Shown piece by piece: positions 40,586 through 49,024 of a stretch of 64,000 nucleotides of DNA. A program made the translations under genes and the position numbers. Every line of letters begins with the position of its first letter. Position 1 is the stretch's first letter. The notes below the pieces were generated by a model. It saw only the letters and a list, made by a program, of their open reading frames with translations. It searched no databases and was not told where the DNA came from. The DNA comes from Hymenobacter sp. YC55 (lineage in GTDB: Bacteria; Bacteroidota; Bacteroidia; Cytophagales; Hymenobacteraceae): contig NZ_JARNTX010000002.1 of NCBI RefSeq assembly GCF_029433095.1, positions 1,488,001-1,552,000 of the forward strand. The letters are read 5' to 3'.

Positions 40586-41449
40586 ATGAAAAAACACTTA
40601 CTCATTGTAACAGCCCTCTGGCTGCTCCCATTCTTTGCTTCAGCACAGGTTGCTGAAGCTGCTATGCTACTTGGTGAAGGCATAAGTCTTGGCTCTAAAG
40701 CCATTAAAAACCGCGGAAACAAGCTGGGTGAATTCACCACTTATTTCAAGGTAGGGCAGGATTCTATCCCTATGAAACGCACGCCTGAAAACAAGCTGCG
40801 CGGGGATGCTGCCAGCACCATTCGGCAGCTAGAAAGCTACTTGACACAAGTTCATCAGAACTTTTTACAGGTTGAGATGGAATCTATCTGCCCTAATACC
40901 TACGCTGCTCAAGCCTATATCAGGGATATTAAAAGTTTACAACCGAAGTGGGACACCGCGCCTTACGAAGCTGAATCTGCTTTCTATAATAAAGAACACC
41001 AGCGTCGCTATACAGCGGCCCGCCTTGCCGAGCAGCAAGCCAGAGAAGTAGCCCAGCGCCGTTATCAAGCCCGGCAAGACAGCATAGTGCAGCTCGCACG
41101 CCGACAGCAAGCTGTTACCGATAGCCTAACGCGAATAGTGTTTGTCCGCCACCAGGCCCGGCAGGATAGTCTGGATCGGATTGCTGAAACGACGGTTGCA
41201 GTGGCCTCTGTAGCAAAGCCGGTTGCGGTTACTCACTCAGTAACACGACCAACTGCGACTAAGAAACCAGCACCGGCACCAATTCGCAGAGTCACCGGCG
41301 CTAGTGTGTATATGTGCAACAGTGGTAACACTGTGAAGTATCACGCAACTCCTGACTGCCGGGGCTTGAACCGGTGCAATGCGTCAGTTGTGAAAATCAG
41401 CAAGGCTGAAGCTATGCAGAGCATGGATGGGTGTAAGTTCTGCTATTAA
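40586..41449 (+). CDS. Exported protein with C-terminal Cys-rich mini-domain
   Basis: This 287-residue protein has signal peptide MKKHLLIVTALWLLPFFASAQ and a helical middle with two RxQARQDS stretches. The C-terminal domain is VYMCNSGNTVKYHATPDCRGLNRCNASVVKISKAEAMQSMDGCKFCY. This short Cys/His-rich domain is frequent in Bacteroidota proteins and resembles metal-binding excalibur or Ada-like modules; function unknown. It starts five bases after the repressor stop, so it may be co-expressed in the lysogen and change the host envelope (lysogenic conversion, inference). Confidence 0.68.
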   Translation: MKKHLLIVTALWLLPFFASAQVAEAAMLLGEGISLGSKAIKNRGNKLGEFTTYFKVGQDSIPMKRTPENKLRGDAASTIRQLESYLTQVHQNFLQVEMESICPNTYAAQAYIRDIKSLQPKWDTAPYEAESAFYNKEHQRRYTAARLAEQQAREVAQRRYQARQDSIVQLARRQQAVTDSLTRIVFVRHQARQDSLDRIAETTVAVASVAKPVAVTHSVTRPTATKKPAPAPIRRVTGASVYMCNSGNTVKYHATPDCRGLNRCNASVVKISKAEAMQSMDGCKFCY

Positions 41450-41508
41450 CCAGTTGTAAAAAACAATACGGCCGTCGCTTAGCCAGCAATACTTTAAATA
41501 CTATTCCA

Positions 41509-42471
41509 GTGTCAGAAAAAGAGAAGGCAGCAGAAGCCCCAAAGCCTAAATGCGGAATTATAATGCCTATTAGTGCATCTGAAGGCTACTCAGAAGAGCA
41601 CTGGCAAGATGTATTACAAGTGATTCAGGATGCAGCGGGTAGTGTGGGCTTTGAAGCTAATTTGGTAAGCGCAAATGGCAAAGCTGATATAATTCACTCA
41701 ACAATCATAAATAACATATTTCATAACGAAATAGTAGTATGTGATGTGAGTGATATGAATCCCAACGTCATGATTGAATTGGGATTAAGATTCGCAGCAA
41801 AAAAGCCAGTTATAATTATTTTTGATTCAGAGAAAAAATATCCATTCGATATAGGCCAGTTACGTTATTATAATTATGGAAGAAATCTTAGATACTCTGC
41901 TTTGGTAAAATTTAAAATTGAATTATCGGAGCTTATTGATTCTGTTTACAAGGATGATATAGCAGGTAAATATCGTCCTTACTTATCTCACTTCACCGAA
42001 GTGACAATCAACCCTGCTACTATACCTACCGAACAAGTAAGCGTAGTTCAGGCACTAGAAGAGCTTAGAAACGAAGTGGTGCGAATTAAATCGTTTCAAA
42101 CGTTTTATGACTCTGATTATACTCATCCCTCTAATTTACTTAGGGTGTTGGGGTCTACGCCCTCAAGTAAAATTAATAAGGCTTCAATTTTTGAGAAAGT
42201 TGAATTAAATTTATTGCAGAAGAGTATTTTCAAAGCTATAAATGATGTAAATGATCCAAATGGTTTCAAAGATTATTTGTATAAACACAAAGAGAATGAT
42301 ATCGAAGCTCAATTATTATTAGTGCATACAGCTATCATTCCTTACATAAAGGAGAATGATCCAGGACCTATATTAGCAGAAGGTATAAGATTATATGATA
42401 ATATGTCGGCGCAAAAACAAAAGGGATTTGTGAAAATAGTTATTAACAATTATTATGCTCAAGAGATTTGA
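41509..42471 (+). CDS. TIR/nucleoside deoxyribosyltransferase-like protein, candidate phage-defence cargo
   Basis: This 320-residue protein has an N-terminal Rossmann-like domain at about 14-125: CGIIMPISASEGYSEEHWQDVLQVIQDAAGSVGF, then HNEIVVCDVSDMNPNVMIELGLRFAAKKPVIIIFD, then FDIGQLRYYNY. The DVSDxNPNVMIELG motif with its Glu is shared by NDT- and TIR-like enzymes that cleave nucleosides or NAD and act as effectors in several anti-phage systems (family knowledge). The C-terminal 180 residues are unfamiliar and helical. It is A/T-rich and lies between repressor and integrase, a common cargo site. No partner gene is obvious. Confidence 0.72.
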   Translation: MSEKEKAAEAPKPKCGIIMPISASEGYSEEHWQDVLQVIQDAAGSVGFEANLVSANGKADIIHSTIINNIFHNEIVVCDVSDMNPNVMIELGLRFAAKKPVIIIFDSEKKYPFDIGQLRYYNYGRNLRYSALVKFKIELSELIDSVYKDDIAGKYRPYLSHFTEVTINPATIPTEQVSVVQALEELRNEVVRIKSFQTFYDSDYTHPSNLLRVLGSTPSSKINKASIFEKVELNLLQKSIFKAINDVNDPNGFKDYLYKHKENDIEAQLLLVHTAIIPYIKENDPGPILAEGIRLYDNMSAQKQKGFVKIVINNYYAQEI

Positions 42472-42530
42472 AATACGCATAAAAGAAATATTGCTCTATT
42501 TTCTCTTAGATAAAAGTTGATGAGTTTTTA

Positions 42531-43916
42531 ATGCCTGCCACCTTCAAAATAACTCTAGCTGCCAGCGCCGACGCCGATGGTCTTCATGATGTGCGCCTGC
42601 GCATCACGGTAAACCGGATAAGCCGCTTCACCAACACGGGCGTTACCGTTGCCGAGAAACATTGGAATGTGAAGGCTACGCTCGAAAAAGAGAACTGGGT
42701 GAAGTCGAGCCACCGCGAGTACACACAGTATAATAAGGAGTTGCTGGAGTGGTACAACCGGGCCCGCAAGCTCGCGCAGCAACATCCTACCTGGTCAGCC
42801 GACCAATTAAAGGCTACGCTTCGCAATGGTGACCTCGACCCTACGGCCCCTGACTTCTTTGCCTTTTGCCGCCGGCGTCTGCAAGAGGAGCAAAAGCTAA
42901 TCGACGAAGCCTATAAGAAAGGAGTGGATTCGCCCGGTTGGAGCCAGGGTACTATTGACTCCCGCACGCCAATAGTGGATAAGCTGGAGACATGGTACCA
43001 ACGCGAGTGCCATAGCCCCGTTCCCGTACCGTTGCCTATTCCGCTCATCACGGAGGAGCTGCTTAAAAAGTACGAGCGCTACCTGCTCACCGAACTGGGC
43101 AACGCCGGCACCACCACCGTCAAGAACCTAAAGACGCTACACTCCTTTATAAGGGAGGCAATCAAAAAGCGGTTGCTCACGCCCGATAAAGACCCCATGG
43201 CGTTGTACGAGTACCCAGAAGCCAAGCCCAAACGGGTGTGGATGGATAAGCAGGAGGTGGACAACTTCGAAACGGTTGCCCTTGCCAAGGAGCGGCACTT
43301 GGCCCGGGCCGTGTATTACTTGCAGTATTACCTGCACGGCTCCCGCATCGGTGTCATTCTACGCCTGAAGTGGAAGGACCGCGCTGGCGGCAGGGTTCGG
43401 TTCGTGATGGACAAGGGCGGCCGGCTGAAGGAAGTGGAAGAGACGCCAGAGCTAGCGGCGCTGCTCGACTCGTTTCGCCCGGCCGATGGAAGCAAGCCAA
43501 AACCCGACTCCTATATATTACCCTACTTGCCAGCGAACTTCGAGCAGCTACACCCACGCGACCAGCTGGAGCTCACCAAGCAGATGACGTCGAAGATCAA
43601 TGCCAACCTGAAGCGGGCCGCCAAGCAGTATGGTATTTCCAAGAAGCTTAGCTCCCACGTAGCCCGGCGCACGCTGGCCACGCTGGCTGACCGCACGCTG
43701 AAAGGCGATTTACGCGGCGTAGGCAGCTTGCTTGGCCATACCAACACGCGCACCACGCAGCTATATTTGCAGCAAATGGACACCTATGCCGTGGACGAGC
43801 ATGCCCGGCAAGTGTACCAGGCGCTGAGTACAACATCAGTACAACAAGTGCCGGACACGGGGCGGCAAAGCTTGTCGAAACCGGTAGACAAAAAACCGGT
43901 AGATGATGCCGCTTAG
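42531..43916 (+). CDS. Tyrosine site-specific integrase
   Basis: This 461-residue protein has an N-terminal arm-binding domain (MPATFKITLAASADADGLHDVRLRITVNR), a SAM-like core-binding domain at about 170-235, and a catalytic domain. Active-site residues are visible as Arg in LHGSRIGVILRLKW, His-x-x-Arg in SSHVARRTLATL, His in LGHTNTRTT, and the Tyr nucleophile in QLYLQ. It integrates the phage at tRNA-Cys; its 3' end is 34 bases from attR and itself contains one arm-type repeat. Confidence 0.95.
   Translation: MPATFKITLAASADADGLHDVRLRITVNRISRFTNTGVTVAEKHWNVKATLEKENWVKSSHREYTQYNKELLEWYNRARKLAQQHPTWSADQLKATLRNGDLDPTAPDFFAFCRRRLQEEQKLIDEAYKKGVDSPGWSQGTIDSRTPIVDKLETWYQRECHSPVPVPLPIPLITEELLKKYERYLLTELGNAGTTTVKNLKTLHSFIREAIKKRLLTPDKDPMALYEYPEAKPKRVWMDKQEVDNFETVALAKERHLARAVYYLQYYLHGSRIGVILRLKWKDRAGGRVRFVMDKGGRLKEVEETPELAALLDSFRPADGSKPKPDSYILPYLPANFEQLHPRDQLELTKQMTSKINANLKRAAKQYGISKKLSSHVARRTLATLADRTLKGDLRGVGSLLGHTNTRTTQLYLQQMDTYAVDEHARQVYQALSTTSVQQVPDTGRQSLSKPVDKKPVDDAA
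43828..43846 (+). repeat. Arm-type integrase site, right end
   Basis: This 19-mer is identical to 7905-7923 (two GTACAACA units separated by TCA). It overlaps the last codons of the integrase gene. In the excised circle the two copies would flank the core. Confidence 0.75.
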
Positions 43917-43928
43917 GCACTTTTCGTC

Positions 43929-43936
43929 TACCTTTG
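43929..43936 (+). promoter_or_regulatory. Outward-facing -7 box next to attR
   Basis: TACCTTTG 14 bases before the right core fits the host -7 consensus. In the prophage it points into host DNA and meets a terminator at 43991. In the excised circle it would point toward the left-end cargo operon. Function is speculative. Confidence 0.35.
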
Positions 43937-43950
43937 TCCGGAAGTGCGGG

Positions 43951-43967
43951 TCCGCCCGTCACCTCTT
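43951..43967 (+). repeat. attR core (17-bp direct repeat)
   Basis: This is an identical copy of 7831-7847. Only the T-arm 3' side and acceptor end of tRNA-Cys are present here, so it is not a second tRNA gene. Confidence 0.93.
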
Positions 43968-43990
43968 TTTCCTGTTTTCTGCGTACCGAG

Positions 43991-44028
43991 TGCCCCGGTT
44001 GATTAGCCCCAACCGGGGCAAATTTTTT
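43991..44028 (+). terminator. Original chromosomal terminator of tRNA-Cys
   Basis: TGCCCCGGTTG, loop and CAACCGGGGCA are followed by AATTTTTT. It probably ended the tRNA transcript before the phage entered. Confidence 0.82.
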
Positions 44029-44048
44029 GGGTGCAATTTATAAGCAGG

Positions 44049-44105
44049 CCCGACTAAATAAGAAGGCCCACTAGCACTGCTAGTGGGCCTTCTTATTTAG
44101 TCGGG
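44049..44105. terminator. 28-bp perfect hairpin (possible bidirectional terminator)
   Basis: Arms 44049-44076 and 44078-44105 are exact reverse complements with a single-base loop. The stem core is GGCCCACTAGCA, flanked by A/T-rich stretches. The rest of 43968-44336 shows no gene. Confidence 0.7.
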
Positions 44106-44336
44106 TTACAATACGACAGTTGCGTTGGATGAGGTAGCTTTCATAGAAAAGCGGAAATTGAAAGTGCTCCCCACTAAGCAGTATAGTGTGCGCTTAGAGT
44201 CGAGATACCAAGAAAATAAAGCGCTAAAGCCGAGGTGTAGGGAGAAATAATAGGTATCCTAGCTCAAATCCCTACATTTAGCTTCCGCGTACAACGGGCA
44301 TTATTTGCCTCCTACGCCTTCCACTTCTTGCTTCTT

Positions 44337-46964
44337 ATGAAGATTATTGACCTACGCACCATGCGCGGGCCCAGCTACTGGTCCGTTAAACATTACAAGC
44401 TAATTGTAATGAAAGTGGATCTTGAGGACTACGCCGACCAATGGTCGAATGCGGTGCCAGAACTAGCCGAACGTCTCACGCAATTAATGCCCGAACTTGG
44501 CAAGCCGCACGCTGCTTTCGAGTCGCAGAAGCAAGCGGCCAAGCATCCACCCTTAACGCAAGAACAATTAGCTGATGGCGAGCCCCTCGGGCATGTTATT
44601 CAGCACGTAGCCCTGGAACTCCAGCGCCAAGCCGGAATGCCTGTGTACTGGGGCAAGTCGTACCCAGCGCGCGAGGAGGGAGTTGAATTCGTGGTGTTTA
44701 GTTACCAGGAAGAGCGGGCCGGCCGCCGTGCCGCCGAAGCTGCCGTGGAAATTGTGGAATCGCTCTGCCAAAAGAGACAGGTGGACCTAAAGCCCATTAT
44801 CGATGAACTGCACGAAATTCGAGAGGAAGAGTTCATCGGGCCAAGCACCTGGAGTATAGTGTCGGAGGCTGCCTCAAGGGGCATACCGTATATCCAGCTC
44901 AAAAATAGCGGTATCATCCAGCTTGGGTACGGGGTCAACCAGAAGCGCATTTGGGCCACTACTACCACCTATACCTCGCACGCAGGAGTGGAAATAGCGG
45001 GCAATAAGAACCGCACGAAGGCCATGCTGCATGATGCCGGCGTGCTGGTGCCACAGGGGACTACCGTGTATTCTGAAGATGGATTGCGAGATGCTATTGA
45101 AGAGTTGGGCTTTCCGTTGGTAACCAAGCCGCTCGATGGCAACCACGGCAAAGGTGTCACTATTCGCATCATGAATTGGGAAGATGCGGTGGAGGGCCTG
45201 AAAATGGCGCAAGCGTATTCTAGAGCAGTTATTGTCGAGCAATTTATTGAGGGAGCAGACTTCCGGCTACTAGTCGTGAACGGCAAACTGATAGCTGCCG
45301 CCAAGCGCACCCCTGCTGCTGTAGTCGGCGACGGGCAGCATACTATCCAAGAACTGATCGACGAAGTAAACAAGGACCCGCGCCGTGGGGTAGGGCATGA
45401 GAAGGTGCTCACCAGCATCAAAGCCGACAAGCACACGCTTGACATTCTAAAGGGGTTGAAGCTGACCCTGGAATCGGTGCTGCCAGAAGGGGAAACGGTG
45501 TATCTGAAGAGTACCGCCAACATCAGTACGGGTGGCACAGCCACCGACGTGACGGACTTAATGCACCCCTACAACGTGCTGCTTGCGGAACGCGTAGCCG
45601 GCATTGTAGGGCTCGATATCTGCGGCATCGACCTGATGACGACTGATATTGCGGTACCGCTCAATGAGACGCGCGGTGCCGTAATTGAAGTAAATGCTGC
45701 ACCTGGTTTCCGGATGCATATTTCACCCACCGAAGGTTTGCCGCGCAACGTTGCGGAGCCCGTAGTAGACATGCTGTTTCCGCCCGGCTGTGATTCTCGC
45801 ATCCCAATTATTGCCATTACGGGTACCAACGGCAAAACCACAACCACCCGCCTTATTGCTCATATGATAACGGCAAAGGGCTACAAGGTAGGCTTCACGA
45901 CCACGGATGGTATCTACATTCAAGGGCGGCAATTGCAGAAAGGCGACTGTACGGGCGGTGTCAGTGCCGAATTTGTATTGAAAGACCCAACTATCAACTA
46001 CGCGGTGCTGGAGACGGCGCGGGGTGGTATGTTGCGCTCGGGTCTTGGCTTTCACACCTGCGACATTGCCGTGGTAACCAACGTAGCCGCCGACCACTTA
46101 GGGATGCGCGATATTCATACGGTCGAGGAAATGGCCGCTGTGAAAGGCGTATTGCCGCGGACCGTGCGCAAAAATGGCTGGGCGGTGCTCAATGCCGACG
46201 ATGATTTGGTGTACGCAATGCGTGAAAAGGTGGACTGCCGGGTGGCGCTATTCAGCATGGATGAAAGAAACCCGCGCATTCTCGACCATGTAGAAGCGGG
46301 CGGTGTAGCGGCCGTGTACGAGGAAGGCTACGTAACCATCTATAAGAACAGTTACAAATTGCGCATCGACCGGGCCGCGGAATTTCCCGTGACCTTTGGT
46401 GGGCGGGCTACATTCAACATCGAAAACAGTTTGGCAACGGCCCTGACTGGTTATTTGGCGGGCATGGAGCGGGAGGACATCAAACTAGCGTTGCGCACGT
46501 TTGTGCCGTCGGCCAGCAAGACGCCCGGCCGCATGAACTTATTTAAGTTTCCGAAGTTCGAAGTCATTGTAGACTATGCGCACAACACGCACGGCCTAGA
46601 AAACTTTGCGAAGTTTCTGGATGCTACGGAAGCTACCCGTAAGATTGGGATGGTATCGGGGTTGGGAGACAGGCGTGATGAAGACACGCTAGGTTTCGCT
46701 CGTGTAGCTGGTCGCATCTTCGATGAAGTAATTCTCCGTCAAGATCGGGACCTGCGGGGCAAGACGGCCGAGTTCCTGAAAGACATCATGACTCGTGGCC
46801 TGCGCCTCGACAAACCAGAACTGCCCATCACCTACATCGAAAATGAATTGGAGGCGGTGGATTATGTAATGGCCAATGCTCCACAAGGCGCTGTGATTGT
46901 GCTCCTCACCGAAAACATAACGGCTGTGTTGAAGAAGCTGGAAGAATACGAAGCGAAGGTGTAG
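44337..46964 (+). CDS. cphA: Cyanophycin synthetase
   Basis: The ATG at 44337 (MKIIDLRTMRGPSYWSVKHYKLIVMKVDLED) gives 875 residues. The N-terminal domain (1-160) and the ATP-grasp domain (about 200-480, with KPLDGNHGKGVTIRI and EVNAAPGFRMH) are followed by a Mur-ligase-like domain with P-loop GTNGKTTTTR at about 493. The two ATP sites add Asp and then Arg to build multi-L-arginyl-poly-L-aspartate, a nitrogen store (family knowledge). No cyanophycinase gene is visible in the window. It is probably monocistronic. Confidence 0.95.
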   Translation: MKIIDLRTMRGPSYWSVKHYKLIVMKVDLEDYADQWSNAVPELAERLTQLMPELGKPHAAFESQKQAAKHPPLTQEQLADGEPLGHVIQHVALELQRQAGMPVYWGKSYPAREEGVEFVVFSYQEERAGRRAAEAAVEIVESLCQKRQVDLKPIIDELHEIREEEFIGPSTWSIVSEAASRGIPYIQLKNSGIIQLGYGVNQKRIWATTTTYTSHAGVEIAGNKNRTKAMLHDAGVLVPQGTTVYSEDGLRDAIEELGFPLVTKPLDGNHGKGVTIRIMNWEDAVEGLKMAQAYSRAVIVEQFIEGADFRLLVVNGKLIAAAKRTPAAVVGDGQHTIQELIDEVNKDPRRGVGHEKVLTSIKADKHTLDILKGLKLTLESVLPEGETVYLKSTANISTGGTATDVTDLMHPYNVLLAERVAGIVGLDICGIDLMTTDIAVPLNETRGAVIEVNAAPGFRMHISPTEGLPRNVAEPVVDMLFPPGCDSRIPIIAITGTNGKTTTTRLIAHMITAKGYKVGFTTTDGIYIQGRQLQKGDCTGGVSAEFVLKDPTINYAVLETARGGMLRSGLGFHTCDIAVVTNVAADHLGMRDIHTVEEMAAVKGVLPRTVRKNGWAVLNADDDLVYAMREKVDCRVALFSMDERNPRILDHVEAGGVAAVYEEGYVTIYKNSYKLRIDRAAEFPVTFGGRATFNIENSLATALTGYLAGMEREDIKLALRTFVPSASKTPGRMNLFKFPKFEVIVDYAHNTHGLENFAKFLDATEATRKIGMVSGLGDRRDEDTLGFARVAGRIFDEVILRQDRDLRGKTAEFLKDIMTRGLRLDKPELPITYIENELEAVDYVMANAPQGAVIVLLTENITAVLKKLEEYEAKV

Positions 46965-47037
46965 CTAACCTGCATGTATTATTTGTCTTTAGGTGCAGAA
47001 ACAAGCTTCTGCTTTCACGCCTACTCCTAATAAAACC

Positions 47038-47078
47038 AATGAAAAGGGCCACCTCAGATAGAGGTGGCCCTTTTCATT
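47038..47078. terminator. 18-bp bidirectional terminator between convergent genes
   Basis: AATGAAAAGGGCCACCTC (47038-47055) and its exact complement (47061-47078) enclose AGATA. A and T runs at both ends allow termination on both strands between cphA and the leftward gene at 47132. Confidence 0.92.
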
Positions 47079-47131
47079 GATGAAATTTTAAACTAGCTGA
47101 ATTCAAGCAAGCTGATCTAGCTAGGTCACGC

Positions 47132-48079
47132 TTATTTCAGAGTGAAAGACGTTTTACCAATCATAACGCCGCCCTCGTACAATTCAACCGTGTGCTGGCC
47201 AGTCTTGTATGGGGCGCCTTTCGCGTAGAGGAACTGAACAGGTTGACGGGTATTGTCAAACACGAGGTCTTGCTTGGCCGTGTAAAAAGCCTCGGAGCCA
47301 TCGACCATGAACGTGCCACCACCAGTGCTCAGGTTGTAGAGAGCAGCGCCGTCGGGCTCGATCAGGCGTAGCATGATCTGCTTGGTTTCCTTGGGCGACA
47401 CGTCGTTGCGAGCCAAGTTGAAGGTGATTTTTACCTTCTCAACCCGCTTGGCTTTGAATTCATTGTCTTCATCATCCTTCTCCTTGTCGCGCGAGTTCAG
47501 TACACCAATGCGGATGTTCTCGGCCTGAAGGCGCGATGCTACCGCTACTTTCTCGCTCAGCTCCTGGTTGGAGCGGGCAATGGTGGTGATAGTGTCCGTG
47601 AGCTTGTTCTGACGCTCTTTGAGAGTAGTGGTTTCGGTGTACAACGCTTCGTTGTCAGCTTTGAGCTGAGCAATTTCTTCGTCCTTCTTGCGAAGCTGTG
47701 CCTCAAAGTTGATGGCGCGCTGCTTGAAGCGCTGCTGCTCCTTGATAGAGAAACTACCGGCTTTGAAAGAACGAAGCTTCAGCAAGTCGGCATTGATAGA
47801 AGCAATCCGGGCTTCTAAGGAGTCGTTGGACAGGCCCATCGACTGTACTTCTTGGCTCTGCCGCTCGAAATCGGCTTTGAGCGTTTCGTACTGTTTGATT
47901 TGCTCTTGCAGCTTGGAATCTTTCTCAGTTACCTGCGTAGTGAGTTGCTCATTCTCCTGGGTTTTCTGCCGGTTCATCCAATACAGGACGCCGTTGATGC
48001 CAAGTAGCACCAGCGCCAATGCGACGATGAGTAAAAAGCGACTGTTGTTCCGGGGGGTTGGGCTTTGTTCTTGTTCCAT
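47132..48079 (-). CDS. Membrane-anchored coiled-coil protein
   Basis: The ATG at 48079 gives 315 residues. One transmembrane helix (FLLIVALALVLLGINGVLYWM, about 15-35) is followed by a long coiled coil to about 200 (QLTTQVTEKDSKLQEQIKQYETLKADFERQ and onward). A beta-rich C-terminal domain follows (VEKVKITFNLARNDVSPKETKQIMLRLIEPDG, ending QHTVELYEGGVMIGKTSFTLK). Proteins with this layout are conserved in Cytophagales and presumably face the periplasm; function unknown. Confidence 0.75.
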   Translation of the reverse strand: MEQEQSPTPRNNSRFLLIVALALVLLGINGVLYWMNRQKTQENEQLTTQVTEKDSKLQEQIKQYETLKADFERQSQEVQSMGLSNDSLEARIASINADLLKLRSFKAGSFSIKEQQRFKQRAINFEAQLRKKDEEIAQLKADNEALYTETTTLKERQNKLTDTITTIARSNQELSEKVAVASRLQAENIRIGVLNSRDKEKDDEDNEFKAKRVEKVKITFNLARNDVSPKETKQIMLRLIEPDGAALYNLSTGGGTFMVDGSEAFYTAKQDLVFDNTRQPVQFLYAKGAPYKTGQHTVELYEGGVMIGKTSFTLK

Positions 48080-48207
48080 TGCAAGCAGGGTTAAGTAAAG
48101 GTCGGACGCGCCGATAGTGTAGTATCTTGTATGCGCAAACAAACGAAATTTTACAACAATCTAACTTCTGTCAAGTAAAATCAGACAGTGAAAGGTACGA
48201 GGTCTGC

Positions 48208-48825
48208 ATGAAACCTACCACTCAACTCGATGAAGCGTATTGGAGCCGGCGCTATGCAACCAACCAGACGGGCTGGGATGCTGGCGCTATAACGCCGCCG
48301 CTGCGCGAATATTTCGACCAATTAGGGCCTGCTGATTATTGGCGAATTCTTGTTCCGGGTGCTGGACGCGCCTACGAAGCCGAGTACCTTCACCAGAAAG
48401 GATTTAGAAATGTTTTTGTGGCAGATATTGCCGAGGAAGCCTTGCGGGCGCTTCAGCAGCGTGTTCCCGACTTCCCAGTAGCTCATTTGCTTCACCAAGA
48501 TTTTTTCACGCTCCAACCAACGCCTCCGTTTGATATGCTGGTCGAGCAAACCTTCTTTTGCGCCCTAGATCCAGCCCTGCGTCCATCTTACGCCGAGCAG
48601 TGTGCCCATCTGCTGCGCCCAGGCGGAATAGTAGTCGGATTGCTATTCGAAACTGACTTTGGCGATTCGCCGGAGCCCCCGTTCGGAGGTACTAGAGAAG
48701 AATACCGGTCGTATTTCGAGCCCTACTTCGACTTTGTGCATTTCGACACGGCCTATAATTCGCTTCGGCCGAGGCAAGGCAGGGAGCTGTTTATTTGTTT
48801 GAAAAAGAAAGCAGCACACAACTAG
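48208..48825 (+). CDS. SAM-dependent methyltransferase, TPMT family
   Basis: The ATG at 48208 gives 205 residues starting MKPTTQLDEAYWSRRYATNQTGWDAGAITPPLREYF. The WxxRY...GWDxG and RILVPGAGRAYEAEYL segments are TPMT-family SAM-binding motifs, followed by VEQTFFCALDP and LLRPGGIVVGLLF. The family methylates thiols or selenium compounds, and some members methylate halides. The substrate here is unknown. It is divergent from the coiled-coil protein gene, with starts about 130 bases apart. Confidence 0.88.
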   Translation: MKPTTQLDEAYWSRRYATNQTGWDAGAITPPLREYFDQLGPADYWRILVPGAGRAYEAEYLHQKGFRNVFVADIAEEALRALQQRVPDFPVAHLLHQDFFTLQPTPPFDMLVEQTFFCALDPALRPSYAEQCAHLLRPGGIVVGLLFETDFGDSPEPPFGGTREEYRSYFEPYFDFVHFDTAYNSLRPRQGRELFICLKKKAAHN

Positions 48826-48954
48826 CCGCGGTGTATGCTGTTGCTGCCAACAACCGCAATGCAAAATATTGCCTGTTGCGCGTTGCCGCACCAGTTGCTT
48901 GCTATGGTTCGCCGCCGAAGAATATGTTAAGCGGGGTAAGATGCGCGTCTCTGC

Positions 48955-48962
48955 TACCTTTG
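48955..48962 (+). promoter_or_regulatory. kdsA promoter -7 box
   Basis: TACCTTTG, matching TAnnTTTG, lies 62 bases before the kdsA ATG. Confidence 0.55.
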
Positions 48963-49024
48963 GCTTCTTGAAATAGCTGAGGCCGGTTGGCTTGAGCTTC
49001 TGCGTATGCTACATTTCTCCTTCC

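Larger units (their letters stand above)
7831..43967. mobile_element. Complete-looking temperate myovirus prophage in tRNA-Cys
   Basis: The element runs from the 17-bp core inside tRNA-Cys to a second copy of the core 36.1 kb away. It contains integrase, S24 repressor, replication, terminase, portal, capsid, protease, contractile tail, baseplate, fibre and lysis genes, none obviously broken. Head genes are Mu-like (DUF935 portal, Mu F, gp36-like), but the integration system is a site-specific tyrosine recombinase and no Mu-type transposase is present. Ability to induce is inferred from intactness only. Confidence 0.93.

Noticed and set aside
43945..43967. Possible second tRNA-Cys at the prophage right end
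   Set aside because: Only the T-arm 3' side and acceptor end are present; there is no anticodon arm. It is the attR copy of the core.
44337..46964. Expectation of a cyanophycinase partner split off by the prophage
   Set aside because: The gene before the prophage is rpsA followed by tRNA-Cys, so nothing suggests that the phage separated a cphB-cphA pair.
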